Shown here piece after piece: positions 24,607 through 32,924 of a stretch of DNA of 64,000 bases. The number at the start of each line of letters is the position of its first letter. The first letter of the stretch is position 1. The notes under the pieces are model-generated. The model had not been told where the DNA came from. It made no database searches and saw only the letters and a list, made by a program, of their open reading frames with translations. The position numbers and the translations under genes are program-made. The DNA is from Streptomyces tendae (GTDB lineage: Bacteria > Actinomycetota > Actinomycetes > Streptomycetales > Streptomycetaceae): positions 2,356,001 through 2,420,000 of the forward strand of contig NZ_CP043959.1 of NCBI RefSeq assembly GCF_008632955.1, read 5' to 3'.

Positions 24607-24999
24607 TCAGGTGCCGGCGCCGGTGCGGACGAAGAGGCAGAACGGGTGGCCCGCCGGGTCGTACAGGACCCGCACGTCGTCCTGGGGCTGGAAGTCCGCC
24701 AAGGCCGCCCCGAGGGCGACGGCACGCCCGACCGCCGGCGACAGCTCGTCCACCTCGATGTCCAGGTGCGTCATCATCTGCTGCCCGGACCGGGTGGAAG
24801 GCCACTGCGGAGGGGTGAACAGCGGCTCCGTCTGGAACGACAACCCCGCACCGCCGTCGGACGGGCCGATCTCGACCCAGTCGGGCTCGTCCCTCCGTAC
24901 CGGCCACCCGAGCAGGTCCTGGTAGAACCGCGCCAGCTCCCGGGCGTTCGGCGCGTCGAGTGTGGTCGCGGACAACGTGAAACGCGGTGAGGACCTCAT
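24607..24999 (-). CDS. VOC (glyoxalase-fold) family protein
   Basis: A 130-residue vicinal-oxygen-chelate protein with two beta-alpha-beta-beta-beta units: LDAPNARELARFYQDLLGWPV, then MMTHLDIEVDELSPAVGRAVALGA. His in THLDIEV and Glu/Asp positions near ACHPFCL-like GHPFCLFVR match glyoxalase/bleomycin-resistance metal sites in part. Start ATG 24999. Function may be resistance or metabolite isomerisation, unknown here. Confidence 0.85.
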   Translation of the reverse strand: MRSSPRFTLSATTLDAPNARELARFYQDLLGWPVRRDEPDWVEIGPSDGGAGLSFQTEPLFTPPQWPSTRSGQQMMTHLDIEVDELSPAVGRAVALGAALADFQPQDDVRVLYDPAGHPFCLFVRTGAGT

Positions 25000-25039
25000 G
25001 GAGTGCTGCTGCCCGCTTTCCCCGCCGTGAGACCGGCCG

Positions 25040-25651
25040 TCATTCCTCCGCCCGGCTCGTCACGGCCCCCAGCATCCCGTGGAGGAGTTCCCGCAGGCCG
25101 GTGCGGATGTCCGCGGCCGACGGGACCTGGGCGTGGTAGGAGCCGGCCACGCAGGAGAACAGCAGGCCGTCCGCCCAGGCGGTCAGGGAGAGCGCGTGGC
25201 GTTCCGGTGCCGTGGAGCCCAGGCCGGTGACGAGCGCGGTGAGCTGGTCGCGGAAGCGGGCGCCGGCCGCGTCGAAGTACGTCCGCAGCTCCGGGCGGCG
25301 GGTGGCCTCCAGGGCGAGTTCGTAGCGGGCGAGGGTCAGGTCGCGGTTCCGGGTCAGCGCACGGTGGGTGGCCAGCGCGAGCGCGTCCAGCAGGGCGTCG
25401 GTGCCCTCCCGGGGGTCGGGCATCTCGTGGAGAGCCAGCACCCGCGCCTCCCGGTCGGCGAGCCTGCGCACCGTCAGCTCCAGCAGCGCCTGCCGGGTGC
25501 GCGCCACGTTCGAGGTGGACCCCTGGGGGAGCCCGGCCGCCTCGTCGACCGCGCGGTGGGTCAGCCCCCGCATGCCCCGGTCGGCGAGCAGGGCGAGGGC
25601 GGTGTCGGCGACGAGATCGGCGCGGGCGCCTGTGGAGGTGCGTACGGACAT
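25040..25651 (-). CDS. TetR family transcriptional regulator
   Basis: A 203-residue TetR repressor. The helix-turn-helix is at residues 10-55 (ADTALALLADRGMRGLTHRAVDEAAGLPQGSTSNVARTRQALLEL). The C-terminal ligand domain includes RDLTLARYELALEATRRPELR, a stretch found in TetR_C-type repressors. ATG 25651 is preferred over the TTG at 25660. It is divergent from the monooxygenase operon, with two matching palindromes in between, so it very probably represses both. Confidence 0.9.
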   Translation of the reverse strand: MSVRTSTGARADLVADTALALLADRGMRGLTHRAVDEAAGLPQGSTSNVARTRQALLELTVRRLADREARVLALHEMPDPREGTDALLDALALATHRALTRNRDLTLARYELALEATRRPELRTYFDAAGARFRDQLTALVTGLGSTAPERHALSLTAWADGLLFSCVAGSYHAQVPSAADIRTGLRELLHGMLGAVTSRAEE

Positions 25652-25672
25652 GGACGTCAAACTACCCGTCGC

Positions 25673-25718
25673 ACTACGCCTGTAGTATGTTGGAGCCGAG
25701 GATCACTACAGATGTAGT
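25673..25718. promoter_or_regulatory. Twin TetR operators
   Basis: Two related palindromes, ACTAC-GCCT-GTAGT (25673-25686) and ACTACA-GA-TGTAGT (25705-25718), have centres 32 bases apart, about three helical turns. They fill the space between the TetR and monooxygenase starts. Confidence 0.75.
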
Positions 25719-25739
25719 CACCGGCGTGCAGGAGGAGCC

Positions 25740-27020
25740 ATGGCAACGGCCGAACGGGCGATCGTGATCGGCGGGGGAATCGGCGGCCTGACCGCGGCGG
25801 CCGCCCTGCGGCTGCGCGGGCTGCGGGTGACCGTGCTGGAGCGGGCCGCGACGCTCCGCCCGGTGGGCGCGGCGATCTCGCTGGCCCCCAACGCGCTGCG
25901 CGGACTGGACGTCATCGGGCTGGGCGACGGCATCCGCGCCCTGGCCGCCTGGCAGGGCGACGGCGGACTGCGCGCACCGGGCGGCCGGTGGCTGTCCCGC
26001 ACCGGGGCAGCCACCGCGGCCGAACGCTTCGGCGGCCCCCTCGTCCTGCTCCACCGTGCCACCCTCGTCGACCACCTGGCCGGGCGGCTCCCGGACGGCA
26101 CGGTCCGCACCGGCACCCCCGCCCGCCTCCTCGACCCCGGCGTCCCGGGCGACCCCGGCCGGCCCGCCCGCGTGAGCACACCCGACGGCGAACTGGAGGC
26201 CGACCTGGTGGTGGCCGCCGACGGCATCCACTCCGCCGTGCGCCGCGTCCTCTTCCCCGGCCATCCCGGCGTCGTGTACAGCGGGTTCACCACCTGGCGG
26301 ACGGTGATCCCGCTGCCCGGCGTCACCTTCTCCTCGCACGAGACCTGGGGCCGGGGCCGCATCTGGGGCACCCACCCGCTCAAGGACGGCCGGGTCTACG
26401 CCTACGCCGCCGCCGTCCGGCCCCCGGGGGAGCGGGCTCCGGACGACGAGCGGGCCGCACTGCTGCGGCTCTTCGGCGACTGGCACACCCCCGTTCCCGA
26501 ACTGCTGGCCGCCGTCCGGCCCGAGGACGTGCTGCGGCACGACGTCCACCACATCGACCGGCCGCTGCCCGCCTTCCACCGGGGCCGGGTGGCGCTGCTC
26601 GGCGACGCCGCGCACGCCATGCCGCCCACCCTCGGCCAGGGCGGCAACCAGGCGATCGAGGACGCGGTCACCCTCGCCTTCCCCCGCCCGCACGCGGGGC
26701 CCTCGTCGGCGTCCCCCGTCGCCGACGACCTCCCCGGCTACACCGCCGCCCGCCTCCCGCGTACCACCGCGATCACCCGCCGGGCGGTGCGGGTGGCCCG
26801 CCTCAACCTCACGACCAGCCGCGTCGCGGCGGCCGTACGCGACCACGCGGTCGCCGCGCTGTCCAAGGCCGGACCGGCGCTGCTCCTGCGCGGCTTCGAC
26901 GGCGTGGCCGACTGGCGCCCGCCGGGAGGCCCCTCCGGCGCGGGCGGGGACGGCGACGGGGCACCCCGTATGCTCGCAGCGGACCACGGCAAGCCAGGAC
27001 CAGAGGAGAACACACCGTGA
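25740..27020 (+). CDS. FAD-dependent aromatic-type monooxygenase
   Basis: A 426-residue flavoprotein monooxygenase (UbiH/salicylate hydroxylase class). The FAD Rossmann motif GGGIGGLTAAAALRLRGL is at residues 11-28, the DG motif is VVAADGIHSAVRRVLF, and the GD motif is GRVALLGDAAHAMPPTLGQGGNQAIEDA. A Gly/Asp/Pro-rich tail ends in EENTP. The ATG follows GGAGGAG. Its stop overlaps the next start as GTGA. TetR-repressed, so it probably acts on the compound sensed by the regulator. Confidence 0.92.
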   Translation: MATAERAIVIGGGIGGLTAAAALRLRGLRVTVLERAATLRPVGAAISLAPNALRGLDVIGLGDGIRALAAWQGDGGLRAPGGRWLSRTGAATAAERFGGPLVLLHRATLVDHLAGRLPDGTVRTGTPARLLDPGVPGDPGRPARVSTPDGELEADLVVAADGIHSAVRRVLFPGHPGVVYSGFTTWRTVIPLPGVTFSSHETWGRGRIWGTHPLKDGRVYAYAAAVRPPGERAPDDERAALLRLFGDWHTPVPELLAAVRPEDVLRHDVHHIDRPLPAFHRGRVALLGDAAHAMPPTLGQGGNQAIEDAVTLAFPRPHAGPSSASPVADDLPGYTAARLPRTTAITRRAVRVARLNLTTSRVAAAVRDHAVAALSKAGPALLLRGFDGVADWRPPGGPSGAGGDGDGAPRMLAADHGKPGPEENTP

Positions 27021-27922
27021 AGGTCGGCTGCATCGGGCTCGGTGACATCGCGCGGAAGGCCTACCTCCCGGTGCTCGCCGTCCAGCCCGGGGTGGAACTG
27101 CACCTGCAGACCCGCACCCCGGCCACCCTGGAGCGGGTCGCCGACGCCCTCCACCTGCCGGCCGCGAACCGTCACGCAGACCTCGGCTCGCTGATCGGCA
27201 CCGGTCTCGACGCGGCCTTCGTGCACGCCCCGACCGACGTCCACCCGGAGATCGTGACCCGGCTCCTGGAGGCCGGTGTGCCGACCTACGTCGACAAGCC
27301 GCTCGCCTACGAACTCGCCGACTCCGAGCGGCTCGTGGCGCTCGCCGAGGAGCGCGGCACCAGCCTCGCCGTCGGCTTCAACCGGCGTTTCGCCCCCGGC
27401 TACGCGCAGTGCGCCGACCACCCGCGCGAGCTGATCCTCATGCAGAAGAACCGGGTCGGGCTGCCCGAGGAACCGCGCCGGATGGTCCTCGACGACTTCA
27501 TCCACGTGGTGGACACCCTGCGCTTCCTGGTGCCCGGCCAGGTCGACGACGTCACCGTCCGCGCCCGCACCGAGGACGGGCTGCTGCACCACGTGGTGCT
27601 CCAGCTCTCCGGCGACGGCTTCACCGCCCTCGGGGTGATGAACCGGCTCAGCGGCTCCGCCGAGGAGATCCTTGAGGTGTCCGGCCAGGACACCAAGCGC
27701 CAGGTGGTCAACCTGGCCGAGGTGGTCGACCACAAGGGCCAGCCGACCGTGCGGCGGCGTGGCGACTGGGTGCCGGTCTCCCGGCAGCGCGGCATCGAGC
27801 AGGCGGCGCTTGCCTTCCTGGACGCGGTGCGCGCGGGCAAGGTGCTCAGCGCCCGTGACGCATTGGCGACCCATGAACTGTGCGAACGGGTGGTACAAGC
27901 GGTCCACGAGCGCCTCGCCTGA
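27017..27922 (+). CDS. Gfo/Idh/MocA family oxidoreductase
   Basis: A 301-residue NAD(P)-dependent dehydrogenase. Residues 1-30 hold KVGCIGLGDIARKAYLPVLA (Rossmann). VDKPLAYELADSERLVALAEE carries the EKP-like catalytic Lys near residue 95. FNRRFAPGY and DDFIHVVDTLRFLV complete the substrate domain. GTG 27017 overlaps the monooxygenase stop, so they are coupled and likely act on the same substrate class. The last 77 bases overlap the convergent lnt gene. Confidence 0.9.
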   Translation: MKVGCIGLGDIARKAYLPVLAVQPGVELHLQTRTPATLERVADALHLPAANRHADLGSLIGTGLDAAFVHAPTDVHPEIVTRLLEAGVPTYVDKPLAYELADSERLVALAEERGTSLAVGFNRRFAPGYAQCADHPRELILMQKNRVGLPEEPRRMVLDDFIHVVDTLRFLVPGQVDDVTVRARTEDGLLHHVVLQLSGDGFTALGVMNRLSGSAEEILEVSGQDTKRQVVNLAEVVDHKGQPTVRRRGDWVPVSRQRGIEQAALAFLDAVRAGKVLSARDALATHELCERVVQAVHERLA

Positions 27923-29411
27923 ACCGCGCCAGTCCCACCGCGCCGTAGACCGCGAGGACGAGCAGCGCCCCCTGTGGCGGCCAGTCGCCGAAGCGGACGT
28001 ACGGCGTGGTGCCGTGCGCCAGCGGCACCTCGTAGACCTGCGCGGCGGACGCGTCCGTGCCGAGCCACGGGCCGATCCGCCCGCCGTCCGGGCCATACAC
28101 GGCGGAGACGCCGGTCAGGGTCGCGTGCACCATCGGGCGGCCGGTCTCGGCGGCACGCAGCGCGGCCAGCGAGGCGTGCTGCTCAGGCGCCCAGCTGTGC
28201 TGGAACGTCGACGTGGAGGACTGCGCGAGCAGCACGTCGGCGCCGTCCTGCGCGAGATGGCGGCTCATGTCGGGGAACGCGGACTCGAAGCACACCATCG
28301 GGCCGATGCGCGGGCCGCCCGCCACGTCCATGACGACCTGTTCGGTGCCCTGCCGCCGGTCCTCGCCGGCCGCCTTGCCGACGGACGTCGCCCAGCCCAG
28401 CAGGGAACGGGCCGGAATGTACTCGCCGAACGGCACCAGCCGCATTTTGTCGTACCGGTCGCCGGTCGGGCCGTCCGGGCCGACGAGGACCGAGCTCTTG
28501 TAGATGCCGGGCTGGTCCGACCGCCTGGCGTCCACGTTGACCAGGATCTCCGCGCCGGTCTCCCGGGACAGCGCGGCCAGCCGCCGGGCGAGGTCGAGGC
28601 GGTCGCCGAGGTCGAAGCCGACGCTGCTCTCGCCCCAGACGACCAGGTCGACGTCCCGGCCCGCGAGTTCGCGGGTCAGCTGTTCCTCGCGGTCGAAGCG
28701 GCGGTCGGCGCTGTCGCGTCCGGCGACGACGCCCGGCTGGACCAGCGCGATCCGCGTCCGGTCGCCGGGGTCCGGGCGGGGCGACCACACCCACGCGGCC
28801 GACGTGGCGGCGGCCACGGCGGCCAGCCCGGCCACGGCCGGCACCCGCGCCCGGCGCACCGCCACCAGCACGGCCACGGCGACGTTCAGGGCCACGATCA
28901 GGAAGCCGGTCAGCCACACGCCGCCGACCGACGCCAGCCGCAGCGCCGCCTCCACCTGCCACTGGCTCGCGCCGAGCACCCCCCACGGCCCGCCCAGACC
29001 CTGCCAGGAGCGGACCAGCTCCACGGCCAGCCAGCCCGACGGCACGACGAGCAGCGCGGCCGCCACCCGGCCCCCGGACGGCACCCCGCCCAGCGTCCGG
29101 CGCACCAGCCACCCCCAGGGCGCCCACAGTGCCCCCAGCAGCGCGGCGATGACGAACGTGAACACGTGCAGGCTGGGCAGCAGCCAGTGGTGCATGGCCA
29201 GCATGAACCCGAATCCGCCCCACCAGCCGTCGAAGGCGGCCCGCCGCCCGGTCGGCGCCGTACGGATCAGCAGCAGCCAGGGGACCAGGGCGACGTAGGC
29301 GATCCACCACAGGTTCGGGGCGGGGAAGGCCAGGACGGGCAGCGCGCCCGCGAGCGCGGCGGCGAGCGAGCGGCGCCAGGGGGAGGCGAGGTGGTGGCCG
29401 ATGTGGTTCAT
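27846..29411 (-). CDS. lnt: Apolipoprotein N-acyltransferase
   Basis: A 521-residue membrane enzyme that adds the third acyl chain to lipoproteins. Six or more N-terminal helices (residues 15-200) precede a nitrilase domain. The catalytic triad is visible: Glu261 (VVWGESS), Lys322 (YDKMRLVPFGEY) and Cys374 (VCFESAF). A last helix near 485-500 anchors the domain. Start ATG 29411. Streptomyces often carry two Lnt paralogues; this one has a Pro/Arg C-terminal tail encoded opposite the oxidoreductase 3' end, overlapping by 77 bases. Confidence 0.93.
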   Translation of the reverse strand: MNHIGHHLASPWRRSLAAALAGALPVLAFPAPNLWWIAYVALVPWLLLIRTAPTGRRAAFDGWWGGFGFMLAMHHWLLPSLHVFTFVIAALLGALWAPWGWLVRRTLGGVPSGGRVAAALLVVPSGWLAVELVRSWQGLGGPWGVLGASQWQVEAALRLASVGGVWLTGFLIVALNVAVAVLVAVRRARVPAVAGLAAVAAATSAAWVWSPRPDPGDRTRIALVQPGVVAGRDSADRRFDREEQLTRELAGRDVDLVVWGESSVGFDLGDRLDLARRLAALSRETGAEILVNVDARRSDQPGIYKSSVLVGPDGPTGDRYDKMRLVPFGEYIPARSLLGWATSVGKAAGEDRRQGTEQVVMDVAGGPRIGPMVCFESAFPDMSRHLAQDGADVLLAQSSTSTFQHSWAPEQHASLAALRAAETGRPMVHATLTGVSAVYGPDGGRIGPWLGTDASAAQVYEVPLAHGTTPYVRFGDWPPQGALLVLAVYGAVGLARFRRGARGPLVPPVRTVHGSPMRHGR

Positions 29412-29488
29412 GGGCGCCTCCCTACCCCGTCGTGCCTCCAGTGTGCGTCCGGGACACGACCGGATGGGGCGCACGACGGTTCAGTCGA

Positions 29489-29965
29489 TCACATCATCCG
29501 CCCGGAGCCGGGCAGGCGGCGCCACTTCTCGCGCACCACCACCCGGGTCAGCCGCCAGCCGTCGTCCGTCCGCAGCGTCGAGAAGTCGCACCGGCCGCCG
29601 CTCAGCAGGTCCAGGCCGGCCCCCGCGCCCGCCTTTCCGGCACGGCCGGCGGGAAGCACGTAGTCGGCCCGCACCTCGGCCGTGTCACCGGTGTCCCCCT
29701 CCCAAGGGCCCAGCCGTATACGGCGGTTGACGAAGAGGTGCTGCCGTACGGGGAACTCCGCGAACCGCTCCGCCAGCCAGCCGGCCACCGCGCGGGCGTC
29801 CCCCTCGATGCCGCCGGCGGCGCGGTGGTCCGCCCGTCCGTCCGCGGTGAACAGCCGCCGGTACGTCTCCCAGTCGCCGTCGTCGACGGCCACCGCGTAG
29901 TCGGTGACGAGCTCGTCCACGGCCAGCCGGTCCCGTACGGTCGCGAGCTCCACACGCTGCGTCAT
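29489..29965 (-). CDS. SnoaL-like (NTF2-fold) protein
   Basis: A 158-residue protein of the SnoaL_4 group: RDRLAVDELVTDYAVAVDDGDWETYRRLFTADGRADHRAAGG, then GDTAEVRADYVLPAG and a final strand TDDGWRLTRVVVREKW. The family fold is a cone-shaped barrel used by ketosteroid isomerases, cyclases and dehydratases. Asp/His residues at DHRAAGG sit where catalytic residues fall. ATG 29965 is taken in preference to 30007. The adjacent divergent SDR may be related. Confidence 0.82.
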   Translation of the reverse strand: MTQRVELATVRDRLAVDELVTDYAVAVDDGDWETYRRLFTADGRADHRAAGGIEGDARAVAGWLAERFAEFPVRQHLFVNRRIRLGPWEGDTGDTAEVRADYVLPAGRAGKAGAGAGLDLLSGGRCDFSTLRTDDGWRLTRVVVREKWRRLPGSGRMM

Positions 29966-30107
29966 CGGCTCAGTGTCGACCACGCCGGGGGCGCAGCCAA
30001 GGGGCATGCGCGGACATTCCCCGGCCGGTGGGCCCCCGCGCGACGGCCTGCGCGCGCGTCTGCGAGCCTGGGGATCTTCGTCTCACGTTCTGCGCCAGGA
30101 GGTACTC

Positions 30108-30848
30108 ATGAAGCGTCTGGTCACGGTGGTCACCGGGGGAAGCCGGGGCATCGGTGCGGCGACCTGCCGGCGGCTGGCGGAGGAGGGACACGACGTGGTG
30201 GTGAACTACGTCCGGGACGCCGACGCGGCCGAGAAGGTGGCCGAGGACGTGCGGGCCGCGGGGGCACGGGCGGTGACGGCGAGGGCGGACACGTCGGACG
30301 AGGCCGACGTGGAGCGGCTGTTCGAGGTGGCGGAGCGCGAACTCGGCCCGCTGACGGGTTTGGTGAACAACGCGGCGGTGACCGGGCCGCTGGGCCGCTT
30401 CACGGAGGTCGGCACGGACACGCTGCGGCGGGTCGTCGACGTCAACGTGATCGGCACGCTGCTGTGCACGCGGCGGGCCGCTCAGTTGATGACGCCGCGC
30501 GGCGAGGGCGTGATCGTGAACATCTCGTCGGGCGCCGCCACCCTGGGCAGCCCCGGCGAGTACGTGCACTACGCGGCGACCAAGGCCGCCGTCGACGCCC
30601 TCACCCTCGGGCTGTCCAAGGAACTCGGGCCGGACGGGATCCGGGTCAACGCGGTCGCGCCGGGCCTGATCGACACGGAGATGCATGCCGCGATGGGGGC
30701 TCCGGACCGGGTGCGGGACATGGCCGGGAGTATTCCGCTGCGGCGGGCGGGACAGGCGGAGGAGATCGCGGCGGCCGTCGCCTGGCTGATGTCGCCGGAC
30801 GCCTCGTACACCACGGGGACGGTCCTGCGGGTCGCGGGCGGACGCTGA
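30108..30848 (+). CDS. Short-chain dehydrogenase/reductase
   Basis: A 246-residue SDR. TGGSRGIG (9-16), NNAAVTGPLG, SSGAATLGSPG with catalytic Ser, YAATKAAVDALTLGLSKEL with Tyr-Lys, and PDASYTTGTVLRVAGG are present. Asn-Tyr-Val-Arg after strand two suggests NADP preference. The ATG follows CCAGGAGG. Divergent from the SnoaL-like gene; substrate unknown. Confidence 0.9.
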   Translation: MKRLVTVVTGGSRGIGAATCRRLAEEGHDVVVNYVRDADAAEKVAEDVRAAGARAVTARADTSDEADVERLFEVAERELGPLTGLVNNAAVTGPLGRFTEVGTDTLRRVVDVNVIGTLLCTRRAAQLMTPRGEGVIVNISSGAATLGSPGEYVHYAATKAAVDALTLGLSKELGPDGIRVNAVAPGLIDTEMHAAMGAPDRVRDMAGSIPLRRAGQAEEIAAAVAWLMSPDASYTTGTVLRVAGGR

Positions 30849-30940
30849 GGAGGGGCGGCGGCGCCGGTTCCGTCAGGGCCGGGGCCGGCGACCCCGCAGC
30901 GGCCGGGTGGGCCGGCGCCGGGCCAGGAGCCCGACGGCGG

Positions 30941-31120
30941 TCAGGCCGCCTCGACGACCCGGCCGCGGATCGCGGCCGCCCACTCGACCACCAGCATCTC
31001 GTACTCCTCACGCTCCTGGGCGGACAGGGACCCGCCCGCCCGCAGCCACAGGGCGCGGATCTGCTCGTTCACCTCGGCGGCGGACCGCGCGGAACCAGGG
31101 GGCGTTAAATCGGGGGACAT
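30941..31120 (-). CDS. Small acidic helical protein with a TTA codon
   Basis: A 59-residue protein beginning MSPDLTPPGSARSAAEVNEQ and ending in VVEAA. The centre is a predicted amphipathic helix pair (IRALWLRAGG, EREEYEMLVVEWAAAIRG). Codon five (Leu) is TTA, which in Streptomyces needs the bldA tRNA and so links expression to development. The -10-like TAGGCT lies seven bases upstream of the ATG, giving a leaderless transcript. Too short for most gene finders, but composition and helix pattern support it. Confidence 0.65.
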   Translation of the reverse strand: MSPDLTPPGSARSAAEVNEQIRALWLRAGGSLSAQEREEYEMLVVEWAAAIRGRVVEAA

Positions 31121-31273
31121 GCGGACAAGCCTAGGGCCAGGGACTGACCCTGCGCTACCGGACGGCTACGGGACCCGTATGGGTTCGGTCACGTGCCGCG
31201 GACACGTCCCGGGCGGATGAGCCGCGCGCCGGCCGCCCGCGAGCGTCCGGCCGGCGCCGCGTCCCCGGCGCGC

Positions 31274-32149
31274 TCAGCCCGCCGACTCCGCCGCGTGCGG
31301 GCTGAGGGCGCCGGCGGCGACCAGGGCGAGGATGACCACCCCGAGCACGATCCGGTACCAGACGAACGGCATGAAGCTCTTGGTCGAGATGAACTTCATG
31401 AACCAGGCGATCACCGCGTATCCGGTGACGAACGCGATCACCGTGGCGAAGAGGGTCGGCCCCCAGGAGACATGGCCGCCGTCCGCCGCGTCCTTCAGCT
31501 CGAACAGGCCGGACGCCAGCACGGCGGGGATGGCGAGCAGGAACGAGTAACGGGCCGCTGCCTCACGCCGGTAGCCCATGAACAGACCGCCGCTGATGGT
31601 GGCTCCGGAGCGCGAGACGCCCGGAATGAGTGCCAGCGCCTGGCAGAGGCCGTAGATCAGGCCGTCCCTGACGTTCAGGTCGCTCAACTCCTTGCGGGGA
31701 GCCGCCACCCGGTGCCGGCCGCCGCTCTCGGCCCGCGCCGCGAGCCGGTCGGCGACGCCGAGGACGATGCCCATGCCGATCAGCATCGCGGCCGTCAGCC
31801 GCAGATCGCGGAACGGCCCCTCGATCTGGTCCTTGAGCGTCACCCCGAGCACACCGATCGGGATCGAGCCGACGACGACCAGCCAGCCCGTGCGGGCGTC
31901 CTGGTCCCGGCGCATCTCCTTGTCCGTCAACGAGCGCGTCCACGCGGACAGGATGCGTCCGATGTCCTTGCGGAAGTAGATCAGCACCGCGGCCTCCGTG
32001 CCGATCTGGGTGATCGCGGTGAAGGCCGCACCGGGGTCCTCCCAGCCGGAGAAGGCCGCGGTCAGCCGCAGGTGAGCGCTGGAGGAGACGGGCAGGAACT
32101 CGGTCAGACCCTGGACGAGTCCGAGGATCAGTGATTCGAACCAAGACAT
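31274..32149 (-). CDS. uppP: Undecaprenyl-diphosphatase UppP (BacA)
   Basis: A 291-residue membrane enzyme that recycles undecaprenyl diphosphate to the monophosphate for cell-wall synthesis. Both catalytic motifs are intact: GLVQGLTEFLPVSSSAHL (residues 10-27) and the later LIPGVSRSGATISGGL (Pro-Gly-x-Ser-Arg-Ser-Gly). About eight helices are visible. Overexpression of this family gives bacitracin resistance. The start ATG 32149 is chosen from the family N-terminus. Confidence 0.95.
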   Translation of the reverse strand: MSWFESLILGLVQGLTEFLPVSSSAHLRLTAAFSGWEDPGAAFTAITQIGTEAAVLIYFRKDIGRILSAWTRSLTDKEMRRDQDARTGWLVVVGSIPIGVLGVTLKDQIEGPFRDLRLTAAMLIGMGIVLGVADRLAARAESGGRHRVAAPRKELSDLNVRDGLIYGLCQALALIPGVSRSGATISGGLFMGYRREAAARYSFLLAIPAVLASGLFELKDAADGGHVSWGPTLFATVIAFVTGYAVIAWFMKFISTKSFMPFVWYRIVLGVVILALVAAGALSPHAAESAG

Positions 32150-32311
32150 GAGGCAGCGGGATCCAAGTGCCGATCGCGGAACGGTCGAAGGGCACACCCC
32201 ACCGCCGGGTGCGGTGTGTCGATCTCCGGGCGCGCCGACGGCGAACTGTAGCGCTCCGAGATGAATGTTCCGGGAAGGCCGGATGGCCCCTCGTGTCCCC
32301 GCCGGTGACGC

Positions 32312-32782
32312 TCAGGCGGCCGCCGGGCCACGCACGGTCCAGCCGGGGGCCTGGGGATGCGCGGTCAGGTCCTGGTGGTGCGCCTCCTCGCCGCAGGCCC
32401 GGCAGGTGACGACCGGGACGAAGTCGTCGCCGCAGCTGTGCTCCAGCACCATCGGGATGCCGCTCTCGGCCCGCAGGTGCCGGTCGCCCCACTCCATCAG
32501 GGTCCACAGCACGGGCTCCAGTTCGAGTCCCGCCTGGGTGGGCCGGTACTCGAAGCGCTGCGGGCGCTCGCTGTACGGCCGCTTGGTGAGGATCCCGGCG
32601 TCGACCAGCCGGCGCAGCCGCGTGGCCAGGATGTCGCGCGGGGCGCCGATGTTGCGCACGAGCTGGTCGAAGCGGCCGTTGCCGAGGCACACCTCGCGCA
32701 GCACGAGCAGGGAGTACTTCTCGCCCACGAGGGCGAGCGTGTCGGCGACGGAGCAGGGACGCGGGTCTTTGGAGGCGGCCAT
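32312..32782 (-). CDS. HxlR family transcriptional regulator
   Basis: A 156-residue regulator. CSVADTLALVGEKYSLLVLREVCLGNGRFDQLVRNIGAPRDILATRLRRLVDAGIL is the HxlR winged helix with the conserved N-terminal Cys (residue 10). YRPTQAGLELEPVLWTLMEWGDRHL forms the dimer helix. The C-terminal TCRACGEEAHHQ may bind metal or sense thiols. The -10 TAAACT ends six bases before the ATG, so the gene is leaderless. It is divergent from the thiolase and probably controls it. Confidence 0.9.
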   Translation of the reverse strand: MAASKDPRPCSVADTLALVGEKYSLLVLREVCLGNGRFDQLVRNIGAPRDILATRLRRLVDAGILTKRPYSERPQRFEYRPTQAGLELEPVLWTLMEWGDRHLRAESGIPMVLEHSCGDDFVPVVTCRACGEEAHHQDLTAHPQAPGWTVRGPAAA

Positions 32783-32839
32783 GAGGCCAGTTTACGGGCT
32801 CTCCGGTGCAGGGTTTGTTTTTCCAACTGATGGGGTTAT

Positions 32840-32864
32840 GGTGAGTTCGGATTTCCTACTCACC
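32840..32864. promoter_or_regulatory. HxlR operator candidate
   Basis: Perfect inverted arms GGTGAGT (32840-32846) and ACTCACC (32858-32864) are separated by 11 bases, in the gap between HxlR and thiolase genes. Confidence 0.6.
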
Positions 32865-32924
32865 GGTAGCCACGTCCTGGTGACCGTCCTGTCGTGAACC
32901 GGTCCGGCCAAGGAGGCCCGCACC

